Assembly (NCBI GenBank): GCA_964450715.1
Contig: CAYVFC010000186.1
Span: 1 to 13,868, forward strand
Length of the DNA stretch: 13,868 nt
Direction of reading: 5' to 3'
DNA from: CAYVFC01 sp964450715
GTDB taxonomy: Bacteria > Myxococcota_A > Polyangia > Polyangiales > JAFGIB01
Shown here: one piece after another, positions 7,642 through 13,868 of the stretch
Layout of the letters: each line of letters opens with the position of its first letter
How positions within the stretch are numbered: the first letter of the stretch is position 1
The notes under the pieces: model-generated
The model's input: only the letters and a program-made list of their open reading frames with translations
The model's database searches: none
Told to the model about the DNA's origin: nothing
Position numbers and translations under genes: made by a program

Positions 7642-9393
7642 TTATCGTTCCGGCAGCGGTTGCTTGAAGAACGCGGGGCTGTTGCCGGCGGCGGCCGCAA
7701 AGGTCATCCAGCCGCCGATGCCCGAGGCCCAGAGCTGGCCGCACTGGGGGAAGAGGTCGGAGAGGGAATCGGCCAGCGCGTCGGCCACGCGGGGTAAGTC
7801 CGCCGGCCGCATGGCCACCGGGTTGGCGTGGTCATAGGGCAGGCTGGGGGTGAGCACGCCACGGCGGGGGAGCAGGTGCACGCCGGCCAGCGAGGGTTGA
7901 GCGGCCAGGCGCGAGCCCGGGGCGATGGTGAACTCGTGCAGGGTGAGGAAATCGATGTTGTCGGCGTTTTGACGCAGGTATTCCACGGTTTGCATCAGGT
8001 CGGCCTGGGTCTCGGTGGGGAAGCCCACGATCAGCATGACGCCGGTGGCGATGCCGTATTTGCGGCAGGCGGCGAAGATGCGGGCAGCCTCGGCCGGCTG
8101 CACCGTGCCCTTGTTCATCGCCTGCAGGGTGCGCGGGCAGGCCGATTCCAGGCCGAATCTCAGGCAGCAGCAGCCCGAGCGGGCCAGTAGCTCGATGGTC
8201 GCGTCGCTCAGACGCTGGTCGGGGATCACCTCGGCCGCCCAGCGGATCGCCACCCCGCGCTCGACGAGCCCGCGGGCCAGGCGCTCCAGGTCGCGGGGCA
8301 GCACCGAGTCGGTGGGGAAGTCGAACCAATCGGTCCCGGATAGATCGATCAGCTGCTCGATATCCGAGACGCAGAGATCGGCGGGGCGGCTCCGGTAGCG
8401 CTCCCGCGCCTGGTTGGAGATGTTGCAGTACACGCACTTGTGCCAGTGGCACCCGCGCGCTACCGGCAGCGGTATGGCGTAGCGGGGAACCAGGTAGGCG
8501 CCGAGTTTCAGCCCCTGCATCTGCATCAGGGGAAGCGGGGCCCGCTCCAGATCGATCTGGAGCCAGTCGCCGGTGTGTGCGAAGCGCTCGCCCGCGGGGA
8601 GCAGGGTGTTGGGGGGTCGCGACGGCCGCCGCCCGTCTTTCAGCGCTCCGAGGCAGCTCTCCAGCGCCGGCTCTCCGTCGCCTACGCAGATGGCGTCGAC
8701 CGGCACCACGTCCGGGGGCATTTGCGCGATGTCGTCCTGAATCGATTTGATAAAGGCTCCTCCCAGCAGCACGAAGATCCCGGGCAGTGCCTCCTTGATG
8801 GCGTGGGCGAGGGAGAAGGCCGGCAGCAGCTGAGACTGGTAGCTCACCGATATGCCCACCAGCGCGGGTGATAGTGACTCGATGCGGGGCAGGGCGTGGG
8901 AGCGGAAGAAGTCGAGCAGCAGATTGCGCTGCTCGTCGGTCACCGCTTCCCGCAGGCTCTCCCAGCTGGAGAAGGCTCCGGAGATCTCGAAGCGGCTGTA
9001 GGTCAGGCGGGAGAAAGGGTGGGCGGCCGAGATGAGCTGGCCGGCGTCCCGGATGTCCATCAGGGCGCGGCTCATGGTCTCGAGGTCATTCTCGATGCCC
9101 GGGCGCTGCAACCGGGCCTTGGCCTGGTCGATGCGGGAAGCGGTCTCGAGCGCCGCACGCCGTACGGAAAGGCCGCTTCCGTCATCCGGTTCGTTCGACC
9201 CCTCCGATTCGGCGAGCTTACCCGCGACCTGCTCCAGGTAGCCGCGGTTATGGAAGTGGTGAAAGGCCTCGATACCCAGATCCCACTGCAGGCACTCGTA
9301 GCCGCGCGCCGCGAGCCAGGCCGCCAGCACGGAGATGGAGGGTGCCGCCTGTCCGATGTTGCTGACCGGCGGAGAGATGAGAAGAACTCTCAT
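7642..9393 (-). CDS. B12-binding-type radical SAM protein of unknown substrate
   Basis: This is a 583-residue cytoplasmic enzyme. Residues 1-260 form an N-terminal region with the pattern of a cobalamin-binding Rossmann domain in B12-dependent radical SAM proteins: the start MRVLLISPP, then GISVSYQSQLLPA (about 180-192), LLGGAF (209-214) and GDGEPALE (238-245). The classic DxHxxG cobalamin-ligating motif is not seen. The radical SAM core follows, with Cys315, Cys320 and Cys323 in a Cx4Cx2C arrangement (GCHWHKCVYC), a spacing seen in part of this superfamily. Downstream are FGLES (413-417), MNKG (426-429) and GVMLIVGFPTET (451-462), which match the SAM-binding and barrel motifs. It should bind a 4Fe-4S cluster and SAM and make a 5'-deoxyadenosyl radical. 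Some relatives are methyltransferases or RiPP-modifying enzymes; no precursor peptide is visible nearby. It starts 21 nt after serA, so the two are likely co-transcribed. No strong Shine-Dalgarno site is seen. Confidence 0.88.
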   Translation of the reverse strand: MRVLLISPPVSNIGQAAPSISVLAAWLAARGYECLQWDLGIEAFHHFHNRGYLEQVAGKLAESEGSNEPDDGSGLSVRRAALETASRIDQAKARLQRPGIENDLETMSRALMDIRDAGQLISAAHPFSRLTYSRFEISGAFSSWESLREAVTDEQRNLLLDFFRSHALPRIESLSPALVGISVSYQSQLLPAFSLAHAIKEALPGIFVLLGGAFIKSIQDDIAQMPPDVVPVDAICVGDGEPALESCLGALKDGRRPSRPPNTLLPAGERFAHTGDWLQIDLERAPLPLMQMQGLKLGAYLVPRYAIPLPVARGCHWHKCVYCNISNQARERYRSRPADLCVSDIEQLIDLSGTDWFDFPTDSVLPRDLERLARGLVERGVAIRWAAEVIPDQRLSDATIELLARSGCCCLRFGLESACPRTLQAMNKGTVQPAEAARIFAACRKYGIATGVMLIVGFPTETQADLMQTVEYLRQNADNIDFLTLHEFTIAPGSRLAAQPSLAGVHLLPRRGVLTPSLPYDHANPVAMRPADLPRVADALADSLSDLFPQCGQLWASGIGGWMTFAAAAGNSPAFFKQPLPER

Positions 9394-9414
9394 CGCCGCG
9401 TGCGGCTGCCGGGA

Positions 9415-10992
9415 TCAGAAGGCGATGGCGAACGATACATGAGCCTCGATGCTCTTGCCTATCTGCTCGGCCACCTCGCGGGAGATGGGCTTGTCCAGCT
9501 TGACGATGGCCAGCGATTGCCCCGCCTCCGGGTCGTGTGGCTGCCGGATGTCCTCGATGTTGACCCCGTGCTCGGCCAGGTGGCTGCCGATGGCTCCCAG
9601 CACGCCCGGGCGGTCCTGGTAGAGGAAGAAGGCGGCCGGTCCCGCGGGCTCGAAGTATAGCTTGTAGAAGTTGTTGATCCGCGAAACCATCAGGACGTTC
9701 TCGGCCACCGTGCCGCGGATGCTGGTGTGGCGGAGGTTGCCGCCGCCCGTGTCGGCGGTCATGTCGAGGGTGATGGAATTACCGTAGCCCTTCTCGTCGT
9801 CTATTTCCCGGTTGGTGTAGCTGATGCCCATCTCCTTGAGGAACTTGAGGGCGGACTGGTAGTCGCTGAAGCGGTCGAATTCCTCTTCGAACCCGGCCAC
9901 GATCGGCACCAGCATCCAGTCGGCGAAACCGGCCAGCTGTCCGTAGAAACTGGTCTCTATGGTCTTGGGCTTGGCGCTCTTGCCCACCAGGCAGCGGCAG
10001 AGCCGGGCCAGCGTGTTGGCCAGCTTGAGGTAGGCCTCGTCCAGCCCCTCCGGCACCGCGCGGTTGACGATGGCGCTGGCAATTCCCTTCTCGTCCAGGT
10101 CGATGATCTGTTCGGCCGCGCGACGGGCGGCGTTGTAATTGGACTCCTCGGTGTTGGCGCCCAGGTGAGGCAGCATGATGTCCGCCACGTCGCTGCAGCT
10201 CTTCTCGCCCTCCTCATCCTTGGGGTAGACGTCGTTGAGGAAGCGGATGGTCTTGGTCTTGCGCGCTTCGCGCAGCGCTTCCTCGTCGATGATACCGGAG
10301 CGCGCCGTGTTGATCAGGGTGGCCCCGTCCTTCAACAGGGAGAGCAGCTTGGTGCTGACCATCTTCCGGGTTTCGTCGGTCTCCGGAACGTGCAGCGTGA
10401 CGTAGTCGGCGGTCTTGAAGATGGTCTCGAGATCGGTCAGCTCGACGTTGACGCTACGGGCGCGAGCGGCGGAGATGATCGGATCGTAGCCGATCAGCTT
10501 TATGTCGAACCCGGAAAGCCTGCGCGCCACCAGTTGACCGATATGCCCCAAGCCCACGATGCCCATGGTCTTGCCGGTGATCTCCCGGCCCATGAACTTC
10601 TTCTTCTCCCACTTGCCGCAGCGCGCCGAGGGATCGGCATGTACCAGGTGGCGCGCGTCGGCCAGCATCAGGCCCACGACCTCTTCGGCCACGGCATTGG
10701 AGTTGGCGCCCGGGGTGTTCATGACGTCCACACCCTTCTTGCGCGCGTACTGGATGTCGATGGTGTTGTAGCCGGCTCCGGCCCTGACAACGATCTTTAA
10801 GTCGGGCAGCATGTCGATGATCTCGGGCGAGACCTTGTTGCTGCGCACGATTACCGCGTAGGCGTCGGGGTTGCGCTTGGCCAGACCCTCCAGGTCCTCG
10901 GAATCCTCCTGGACGACCTCGTAGTTGCCGTTATCGGTCAGGATCTGCTTGGCGATCCCGTCGAGCTTGGTCGGTATGAGAACCTTTTTCAT
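9415..10992 (-). CDS. serA: D-3-phosphoglycerate dehydrogenase, long form with ACT domain
   Basis: This 525-residue enzyme should oxidise 3-phosphoglycerate to 3-phosphohydroxypyruvate with NAD, the first step of serine synthesis. The substrate-binding lobe includes RAGAGYNTID (70-79). The NAD fold shows GLGHIG (147-152) and GYD with Asp170. The catalytic Arg231 lies in NTARSG and the catalytic His276 in PHLGAN. The Glu of the catalytic triad, normally in a DVFxxEP-like segment, falls in DVYPKDEE, where the aligned position reads Asp259 followed by Glu260. Residues about 315-440 look like the intervening ASB-type domain. Residues 450-525 are an ACT domain with RPGVLG and GVNIEDI, which in relatives binds serine for feedback control. 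The length agrees with the long SerA class. AGGA and GGGAAG lie just before the ATG. It is the first gene of the leftward cluster. A related 2-hydroxyacid dehydrogenase is less likely given the ACT domain. Confidence 0.92.
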   Translation of the reverse strand: MKKVLIPTKLDGIAKQILTDNGNYEVVQEDSEDLEGLAKRNPDAYAVIVRSNKVSPEIIDMLPDLKIVVRAGAGYNTIDIQYARKKGVDVMNTPGANSNAVAEEVVGLMLADARHLVHADPSARCGKWEKKKFMGREITGKTMGIVGLGHIGQLVARRLSGFDIKLIGYDPIISAARARSVNVELTDLETIFKTADYVTLHVPETDETRKMVSTKLLSLLKDGATLINTARSGIIDEEALREARKTKTIRFLNDVYPKDEEGEKSCSDVADIMLPHLGANTEESNYNAARRAAEQIIDLDEKGIASAIVNRAVPEGLDEAYLKLANTLARLCRCLVGKSAKPKTIETSFYGQLAGFADWMLVPIVAGFEEEFDRFSDYQSALKFLKEMGISYTNREIDDEKGYGNSITLDMTADTGGGNLRHTSIRGTVAENVLMVSRINNFYKLYFEPAGPAAFFLYQDRPGVLGAIGSHLAEHGVNIEDIRQPHDPEAGQSLAIVKLDKPISREVAEQIGKSIEAHVSFAIAF

Positions 10993-11040
10993 CTTCCTCT
11001 TCCCACGTGCGCTTTCCGAGTTCGGAACACCTTGACTGCC

Positions 11041-11064
11041 GGCTATGCGCGGCCTGCCATAGCC
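11041..11064. other. 7-bp inverted repeat upstream of serA
   Basis: GGCTATG (11041-11047) and CATAGCC (11058-11064) are perfect inverted copies with a 10-nt spacer. They lie 49-72 nt before the serA start, in the leader or core promoter. Either a leader hairpin or a dyad operator would fit. A weak sigma-70-like pair, TTGATC and TATGGC on the minus strand with a 17-nt spacer, overlaps this dyad and the next one. Confidence 0.45.
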
Positions 11065-11077
11065 TCAAAAGCCCGCG

Positions 11078-11096
11078 CGATCAAGGCAACTGATCG
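11078..11096. promoter_or_regulatory. Dyad CGATCA-N7-TGATCG in the divergent intergenic region
   Basis: Two perfect 6-bp inverted arms sit at 11078-11083 and 11091-11096. The 13-bp centre-to-centre arm distance suits a dimeric regulator. It overlaps the proposed -35 region of serA. No regulator is encoded in the window, so the binder is unknown. Confidence 0.4.
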
Positions 11097-11102
11097 GAAC
11101 TG

Positions 11103-11116
11103 TGACAGCAATGTCA
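11103..11116. promoter_or_regulatory. Operator-like dyad TGACA-N4-TGTCA
   Basis: TGACA (11103-11107) and TGTCA (11112-11116) are perfect inverted arms around GCAA. This lies near the middle of the divergent region, 7 nt from the CGATCA dyad, where a bound protein could act on either promoter. Function is inferred from symmetry and position. Confidence 0.4.
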
Positions 11117-11140
11117 GGGTACGGCGTTTGCAGCTTTTCC

Positions 11141-11157
11141 TGGCACAGGATGGCACA
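11141..11157. promoter_or_regulatory. Direct repeat TGGCACA at a 10-bp period
   Basis: TGGCACA occurs at 11141-11147 and again at 11151-11157. The 10-bp period puts both copies on the same face of the helix, as in some tandem activator sites. It lies about 40 nt upstream of the proposed -35 of the lipoprotein gene, a usual place for an activator. The role is inferred. Confidence 0.35.
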
Positions 11158-11190
11158 TGTTTATCTGTATGAAATTATTAGATTATCGTC

Positions 11191-11220
11191 TTGGTACCGG
11201 GATTGCATTGCTGCTATAGG
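11191..11220 (+). promoter_or_regulatory. Candidate sigma-70-like promoter of the beta-propeller lipoprotein gene
   Basis: TTGGTA (11191-11196) and TATAGG (11215-11220) have an 18-nt spacer. The -10 is preceded by TG one base upstream (TGCTATAGG), the extended -10 pattern. An A/T-rich stretch (11158-11188) lies just upstream and could act as an UP-like element. The start point would be near 11227, giving a leader of about 65 nt. Each hexamer matches four of six consensus positions. Confidence 0.4.
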
Positions 11221-11277
11221 GAACCGTCTGTCCAGCGGGATTCGGATTCGTACGAGATGAATAACGGGGTTCAGAAC

Positions 11278-11283
11278 AGGGAG
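11278..11283 (+). promoter_or_regulatory. Shine-Dalgarno site that decides the lipoprotein start
   Basis: AGGGAG ends 8 nt before the ATG at 11292 but only 2 nt before an in-frame TTG at 11286. The spacing favours the ATG. Confidence 0.75.
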
Positions 11284-11291
11284 CGTTGGTC

Positions 11292-13670
11292 ATGAGAGGA
11301 ACAGCGGGAAGGGGATCGATTGCAGCAATAGCGATTTTTTTCGCGGTCGTAGCCGCGGGTTGCTACGCCGACGGCGGCGGTGACGAATCGCCTCAGGCCG
11401 GCTCTGGCGGGGTAGGGGGGTCCGAGGCCGGGTCGGGCGCCATCGGTGAGGCCGGATCCGGCGGAGGAGGCGAGGCCGGCGGAGCCGCGGGCGCGGCCGG
11501 GGAGGCCGGCGGTAGTGCGGGCGCGGCCGGCAGCGAGTCCGGTTCCGGAGGAACGGGTATCGAGCCCATGGTGGTGGGCAAGAGCCTCTCCTCGCTGGTG
11601 CAGGTCGACGACTGCGGCCAGGTGCTGGCGCAGCTCAAGGAGCGGATCCGCACCGAGGCCGAGCAGATGCTGGACGCCAACCTGCAGCAGGCGCTCGAGA
11701 TGATCGAATACGGCGGCTACTGTATCATGTACGAGCTGGATTCGGCGCTCGGAGCCCCGGGCGGGGCCGCGCCTTCCGGCAACGAGGGGGGCGCCAGCGA
11801 ATACTCCACCACCAACGTGCAGGTACAGGGGGTGGATGAGGCCGACTTCGTAAAGAACGACGGCAACTACATCTACGTGGTGGCAGACGGCAAGCTGCAG
11901 ATCATCGACGCCTGGCCTGCCGCCGGGGCCCACAAGCTCTCCTCGACCGAGATCCGGGGCACGCCCAAGAAACTCTACGTGAACTATGACGAAGACATCG
12001 CCGTTATCTACTCGGCTCTAGACTACATCGATCAAGGGAACGTCGATCCGTACTACGGCATGTACATGATGCCGGTGGGGAACGGGTACGAGTACGAGCA
12101 GGAGTGCACCTACGGCTACAGCTGCGAGTTCTCGGGCGACGGCCGGGAGCTGCTCATCTCGACCTACGACATCTCGAACAAGAGCAGTCCGGTGCTGCTG
12201 CGCGAGACCGAGCTCAGCGGCTCCTATCTGAACTCGCGGCGGATCGGGGACATCGTCCATACCGTGGTGACCTTTCCGGAGATCGCGGTGCCGGGGCTGG
12301 TTTACTGGCCTCAGGAGCTGCAGGAGTACTATTACAACTGCTGGGACGTGACCGAGTTCCCCTATACCGAAGAAGAGATACGGGAGATGTTCGCGGCGCT
12401 CGAGGCCGAGAACACCGCGGCCATCGAGGAGGCCACCATCACCGATTTTCTACCGGGTATCAAGGACACGCGTTACATCAACGGCCTTCCCAGCCAGGAG
12501 GAGGGGCTGCTGGATAGCTGCGATAACTTCTACCTGTCGCAGGCGGGCGACGGCCGAGGCTTTCTGGCTCTGGTTTCCTTTGACTCCAGCCAGCTGGGCG
12601 AGCTGAACGCCACCACCATCGTGGGTAAGCCGGGTGCGGTCTACGCCTCGCACCAGGCGCTGTACGTGGCCGTACGCCACTATAGCTCCATGATGGAGCA
12701 GTGGTACTTCGAAGATCCGGCGGTCAACCGCGAGGCCACCACCTTGCACAAGTTCGCCCTCACCCCGGGCTCGATCGCGACCGCCTACGCGGGAAGCGGG
12801 GTGGCGATGGGCCGTATCCTTAATCAGTTCTCCATGGACGAGCACGAGGGGTATCTGCGCATCGCCACCAGCAACGGGCACGTGCCGTCGCCGGACGTGT
12901 ACAGCATCCTCTCGGTGCTGGCCGAGCAGGAGGGCGAGCTGGAGGTGGTGGGCATGATCGACAACATCGCGCCCAGCGAGGATATCCGCTCGGTGCGTTT
13001 CAACGGGGAGGTGGGCTTCGTGGTGACCTTCAAGAAGACGGATCCGCTCTTCGTCTTCGATCTGTCCGATCCCACCAATCCTGTCATCAAGGCCGAGCTC
13101 AAGGTACCGGGCTTCGCCACCTACATGCACCTGATGGACGACACCCACCTGTTGACCATGGGCTACGATGCCGAGGATCAGGGAACCTTCGCTTACTTCC
13201 AAGGTTTGCAGCTCAGGGTGCTGGACGTGAGCGATCTGACCGATCCCACGGTGCTGAGCGAGGAGACCATCGGCACGCGCGGCTCTACCTCGGACGCGGC
13301 CACCAACCACCTGGCTTTCAACTACTTTCCGCAGCGGGATCTGCTGGCCATTCCCATGACCATCTGCGAGGAGAGCTCGGGAGGCGGCAGTTACGGCGAC
13401 ATGATGACGTTCAGCGGGCTGCTGGTCTACCGGGTGACGGTGGCGGGCGGTTTCGATCTCCTCGGAGGCGTACCGCACGACGAGCCCGAAACCATCGACA
13501 CCTACCGCTCGGCCTGCAGCAACTGGTGGACCGACTCGAACTCCAAGGTCAAGCGCAGCATCTTCATGAGCAGCGATACCGAGGATTTCGTCTACTCGAT
13601 CGCCATGGATCTCATCAACGTCTCGGACCTGACAGACCTGGCGAACCCGCTGGTCGCCATCCCTCTCTAG
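11292..13670 (+). CDS. Lipoprotein with secreted C-terminal beta-propeller domain
   Basis: This 792-residue protein is predicted to be lipid-anchored in the envelope. The signal is basic at the N-terminus, then hydrophobic (about 9-22), and ends in the lipobox AAGC with Cys24. A low-complexity Gly/Ala/Ser/Glu linker built from GEAGG-like units covers about 27-90. A short helical region (about 96-145) follows. From TNVQVQGVDEADFVK (174-188) onward the protein matches the secreted beta-propeller family distantly related to WD-40 (Beta_propel type). Blade-like segments recur with the form D-I/L/V-S-D-x-x-x-P near residues 290, 590, 645 and 776. Charged and aromatic residues are frequent. The family has no settled function; a ligand- or protein-binding scaffold at the cell surface is the usual inference. 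The gene stands alone, divergent from serA. The ATG was chosen because of AGGGAG 8 nt upstream. A possible alternative start is the TTG at 11286. Confidence 0.9.
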   Translation: MRGTAGRGSIAAIAIFFAVVAAGCYADGGGDESPQAGSGGVGGSEAGSGAIGEAGSGGGGEAGGAAGAAGEAGGSAGAAGSESGSGGTGIEPMVVGKSLSSLVQVDDCGQVLAQLKERIRTEAEQMLDANLQQALEMIEYGGYCIMYELDSALGAPGGAAPSGNEGGASEYSTTNVQVQGVDEADFVKNDGNYIYVVADGKLQIIDAWPAAGAHKLSSTEIRGTPKKLYVNYDEDIAVIYSALDYIDQGNVDPYYGMYMMPVGNGYEYEQECTYGYSCEFSGDGRELLISTYDISNKSSPVLLRETELSGSYLNSRRIGDIVHTVVTFPEIAVPGLVYWPQELQEYYYNCWDVTEFPYTEEEIREMFAALEAENTAAIEEATITDFLPGIKDTRYINGLPSQEEGLLDSCDNFYLSQAGDGRGFLALVSFDSSQLGELNATTIVGKPGAVYASHQALYVAVRHYSSMMEQWYFEDPAVNREATTLHKFALTPGSIATAYAGSGVAMGRILNQFSMDEHEGYLRIATSNGHVPSPDVYSILSVLAEQEGELEVVGMIDNIAPSEDIRSVRFNGEVGFVVTFKKTDPLFVFDLSDPTNPVIKAELKVPGFATYMHLMDDTHLLTMGYDAEDQGTFAYFQGLQLRVLDVSDLTDPTVLSEETIGTRGSTSDAATNHLAFNYFPQRDLLAIPMTICEESSGGGSYGDMMTFSGLLVYRVTVAGGFDLLGGVPHDEPETIDTYRSACSNWWTDSNSKVKRSIFMSSDTEDFVYSIAMDLINVSDLTDLANPLVAIPL

Positions 13671-13678
13671 CCCCCTCC

Positions 13679-13767
13679 GGGTCCCCGGAACCGCGCGCCC
13701 GAGCCTACTTCGAGGTTTTCGGAGTGCGCGGTTTCTGAAGGTATCCGACGCGCGATTCCGGGGACCC
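13679..13767 (+). terminator. Large nested hairpin after the beta-propeller lipoprotein gene
   Basis: GGGTCCCCGGAA (13679-13690) and TTCCGGGGACCC (13756-13767) are perfect 12-bp inverted copies. After one C-A mismatch the pairing continues with CGCGCG (13692-13697 and 13749-13754). A competing stem, AACCGCGC (13689-13696) with GCGCGGTT (13726-13733), uses the same left arm, so two folds exclude each other. The structure starts 8 nt after the TAG stop. No T-run follows on the plus strand. It could end transcription, protect the 3' end or be a palindromic repeat element. Confidence 0.5.
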
Positions 13768-13850
13768 CGCGTACGACCGTCGAAGGCCGCTAGAGTCGGA
13801 GGCGTCCGGAACCCCTTCCAAGAGTAGATTTCTGCCCCGACCACGCAACT

Positions 13851-13868
13851 TCGGCCGCAACCGGCCGA
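13851..13868. terminator. Short perfect hairpin at the right window edge
   Basis: TCGGCCG (13851-13857) and CGGCCGA (13862-13868) form a 7-bp stem with the loop CAAC. The window ends at the last paired base, so a following T-run cannot be judged. Between the large hairpin and this one (13768-13850) no gene or other clear signal was found. Confidence 0.35.

Noticed and set aside
11141..11156. A sigma-54-like promoter, TGGCAC followed by GGCA.
   Set aside because: The GG and GC elements are separated by 9 nt, while sigma-54 promoters keep 10. The sequence is better described as a direct repeat.
10993..11291. A cobalamin riboswitch before serA and the B12-type radical SAM gene.
   Set aside because: No B12-box-like GCCACTG sequence or matching multi-stem layout is seen on the minus strand of this region.
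12450..13844. A 464-codon minus-strand frame under the beta-propeller gene.
   Set aside because: It is an antisense shadow of GC-rich codon use, with His/Arg/Val-rich composition and no recognised domain. The plus frame has signal peptide, family motifs and RBS.

Overview
The window is GC-rich DNA from a bacterium, most likely a myxobacterium-like member of the Myxococcota (former Deltaproteobacteria). This rests on strong GC bias in all five genes, two lipoproteins with long Gly/Ala/Ser linkers, and a very long thrombospondin type 3 (TSP3) repeat protein that carries MopE-like metal-binding motifs and a Gly-rich C-terminal domain. Such architecture is typical of large myxobacterial surface lipoproteins. 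No mobile element, tRNA, rRNA or CRISPR array was seen.

Layout. Positions 1-113 are non-coding and hold three inverted repeats. Four genes then run leftwards on the minus strand. In transcription order from the right they are a serA-type D-3-phosphoglycerate dehydrogenase (9415-10992), a cobalamin-binding-type radical SAM protein (7642-9393, only 21 nt after serA), an exported TPR protein (6811-7533) and a 2181-residue TSP3 lipoprotein (114-6659). The last has its own ribosome-binding site and an AT-rich upstream stretch. A 299-bp divergent intergenic region (10993-11291) is unusually rich in inverted and direct repeats. It separates serA from the only rightward gene, a 792-residue lipoprotein with a predicted C-terminal beta-propeller (11292-13670). 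The last 198 nt are non-coding and hold a large nested hairpin and a second short hairpin at the window edge.

How the parts relate. serA and the radical SAM gene are probably co-transcribed. The TPR gene may be read from the same transcript. The TSP3 gene is probably its own transcription unit. The two lipoproteins and the TPR protein are envelope proteins, while SerA and the radical SAM enzyme are cytoplasmic. No obvious pathway joins all five. The most striking object is the TSP3 array: 46 repeat units of three length classes (23, 36 and 43 residues) in ordered blocks, bracketed on both sides by MopE-like motifs, with one very recent 69-bp tandem duplication inside it.
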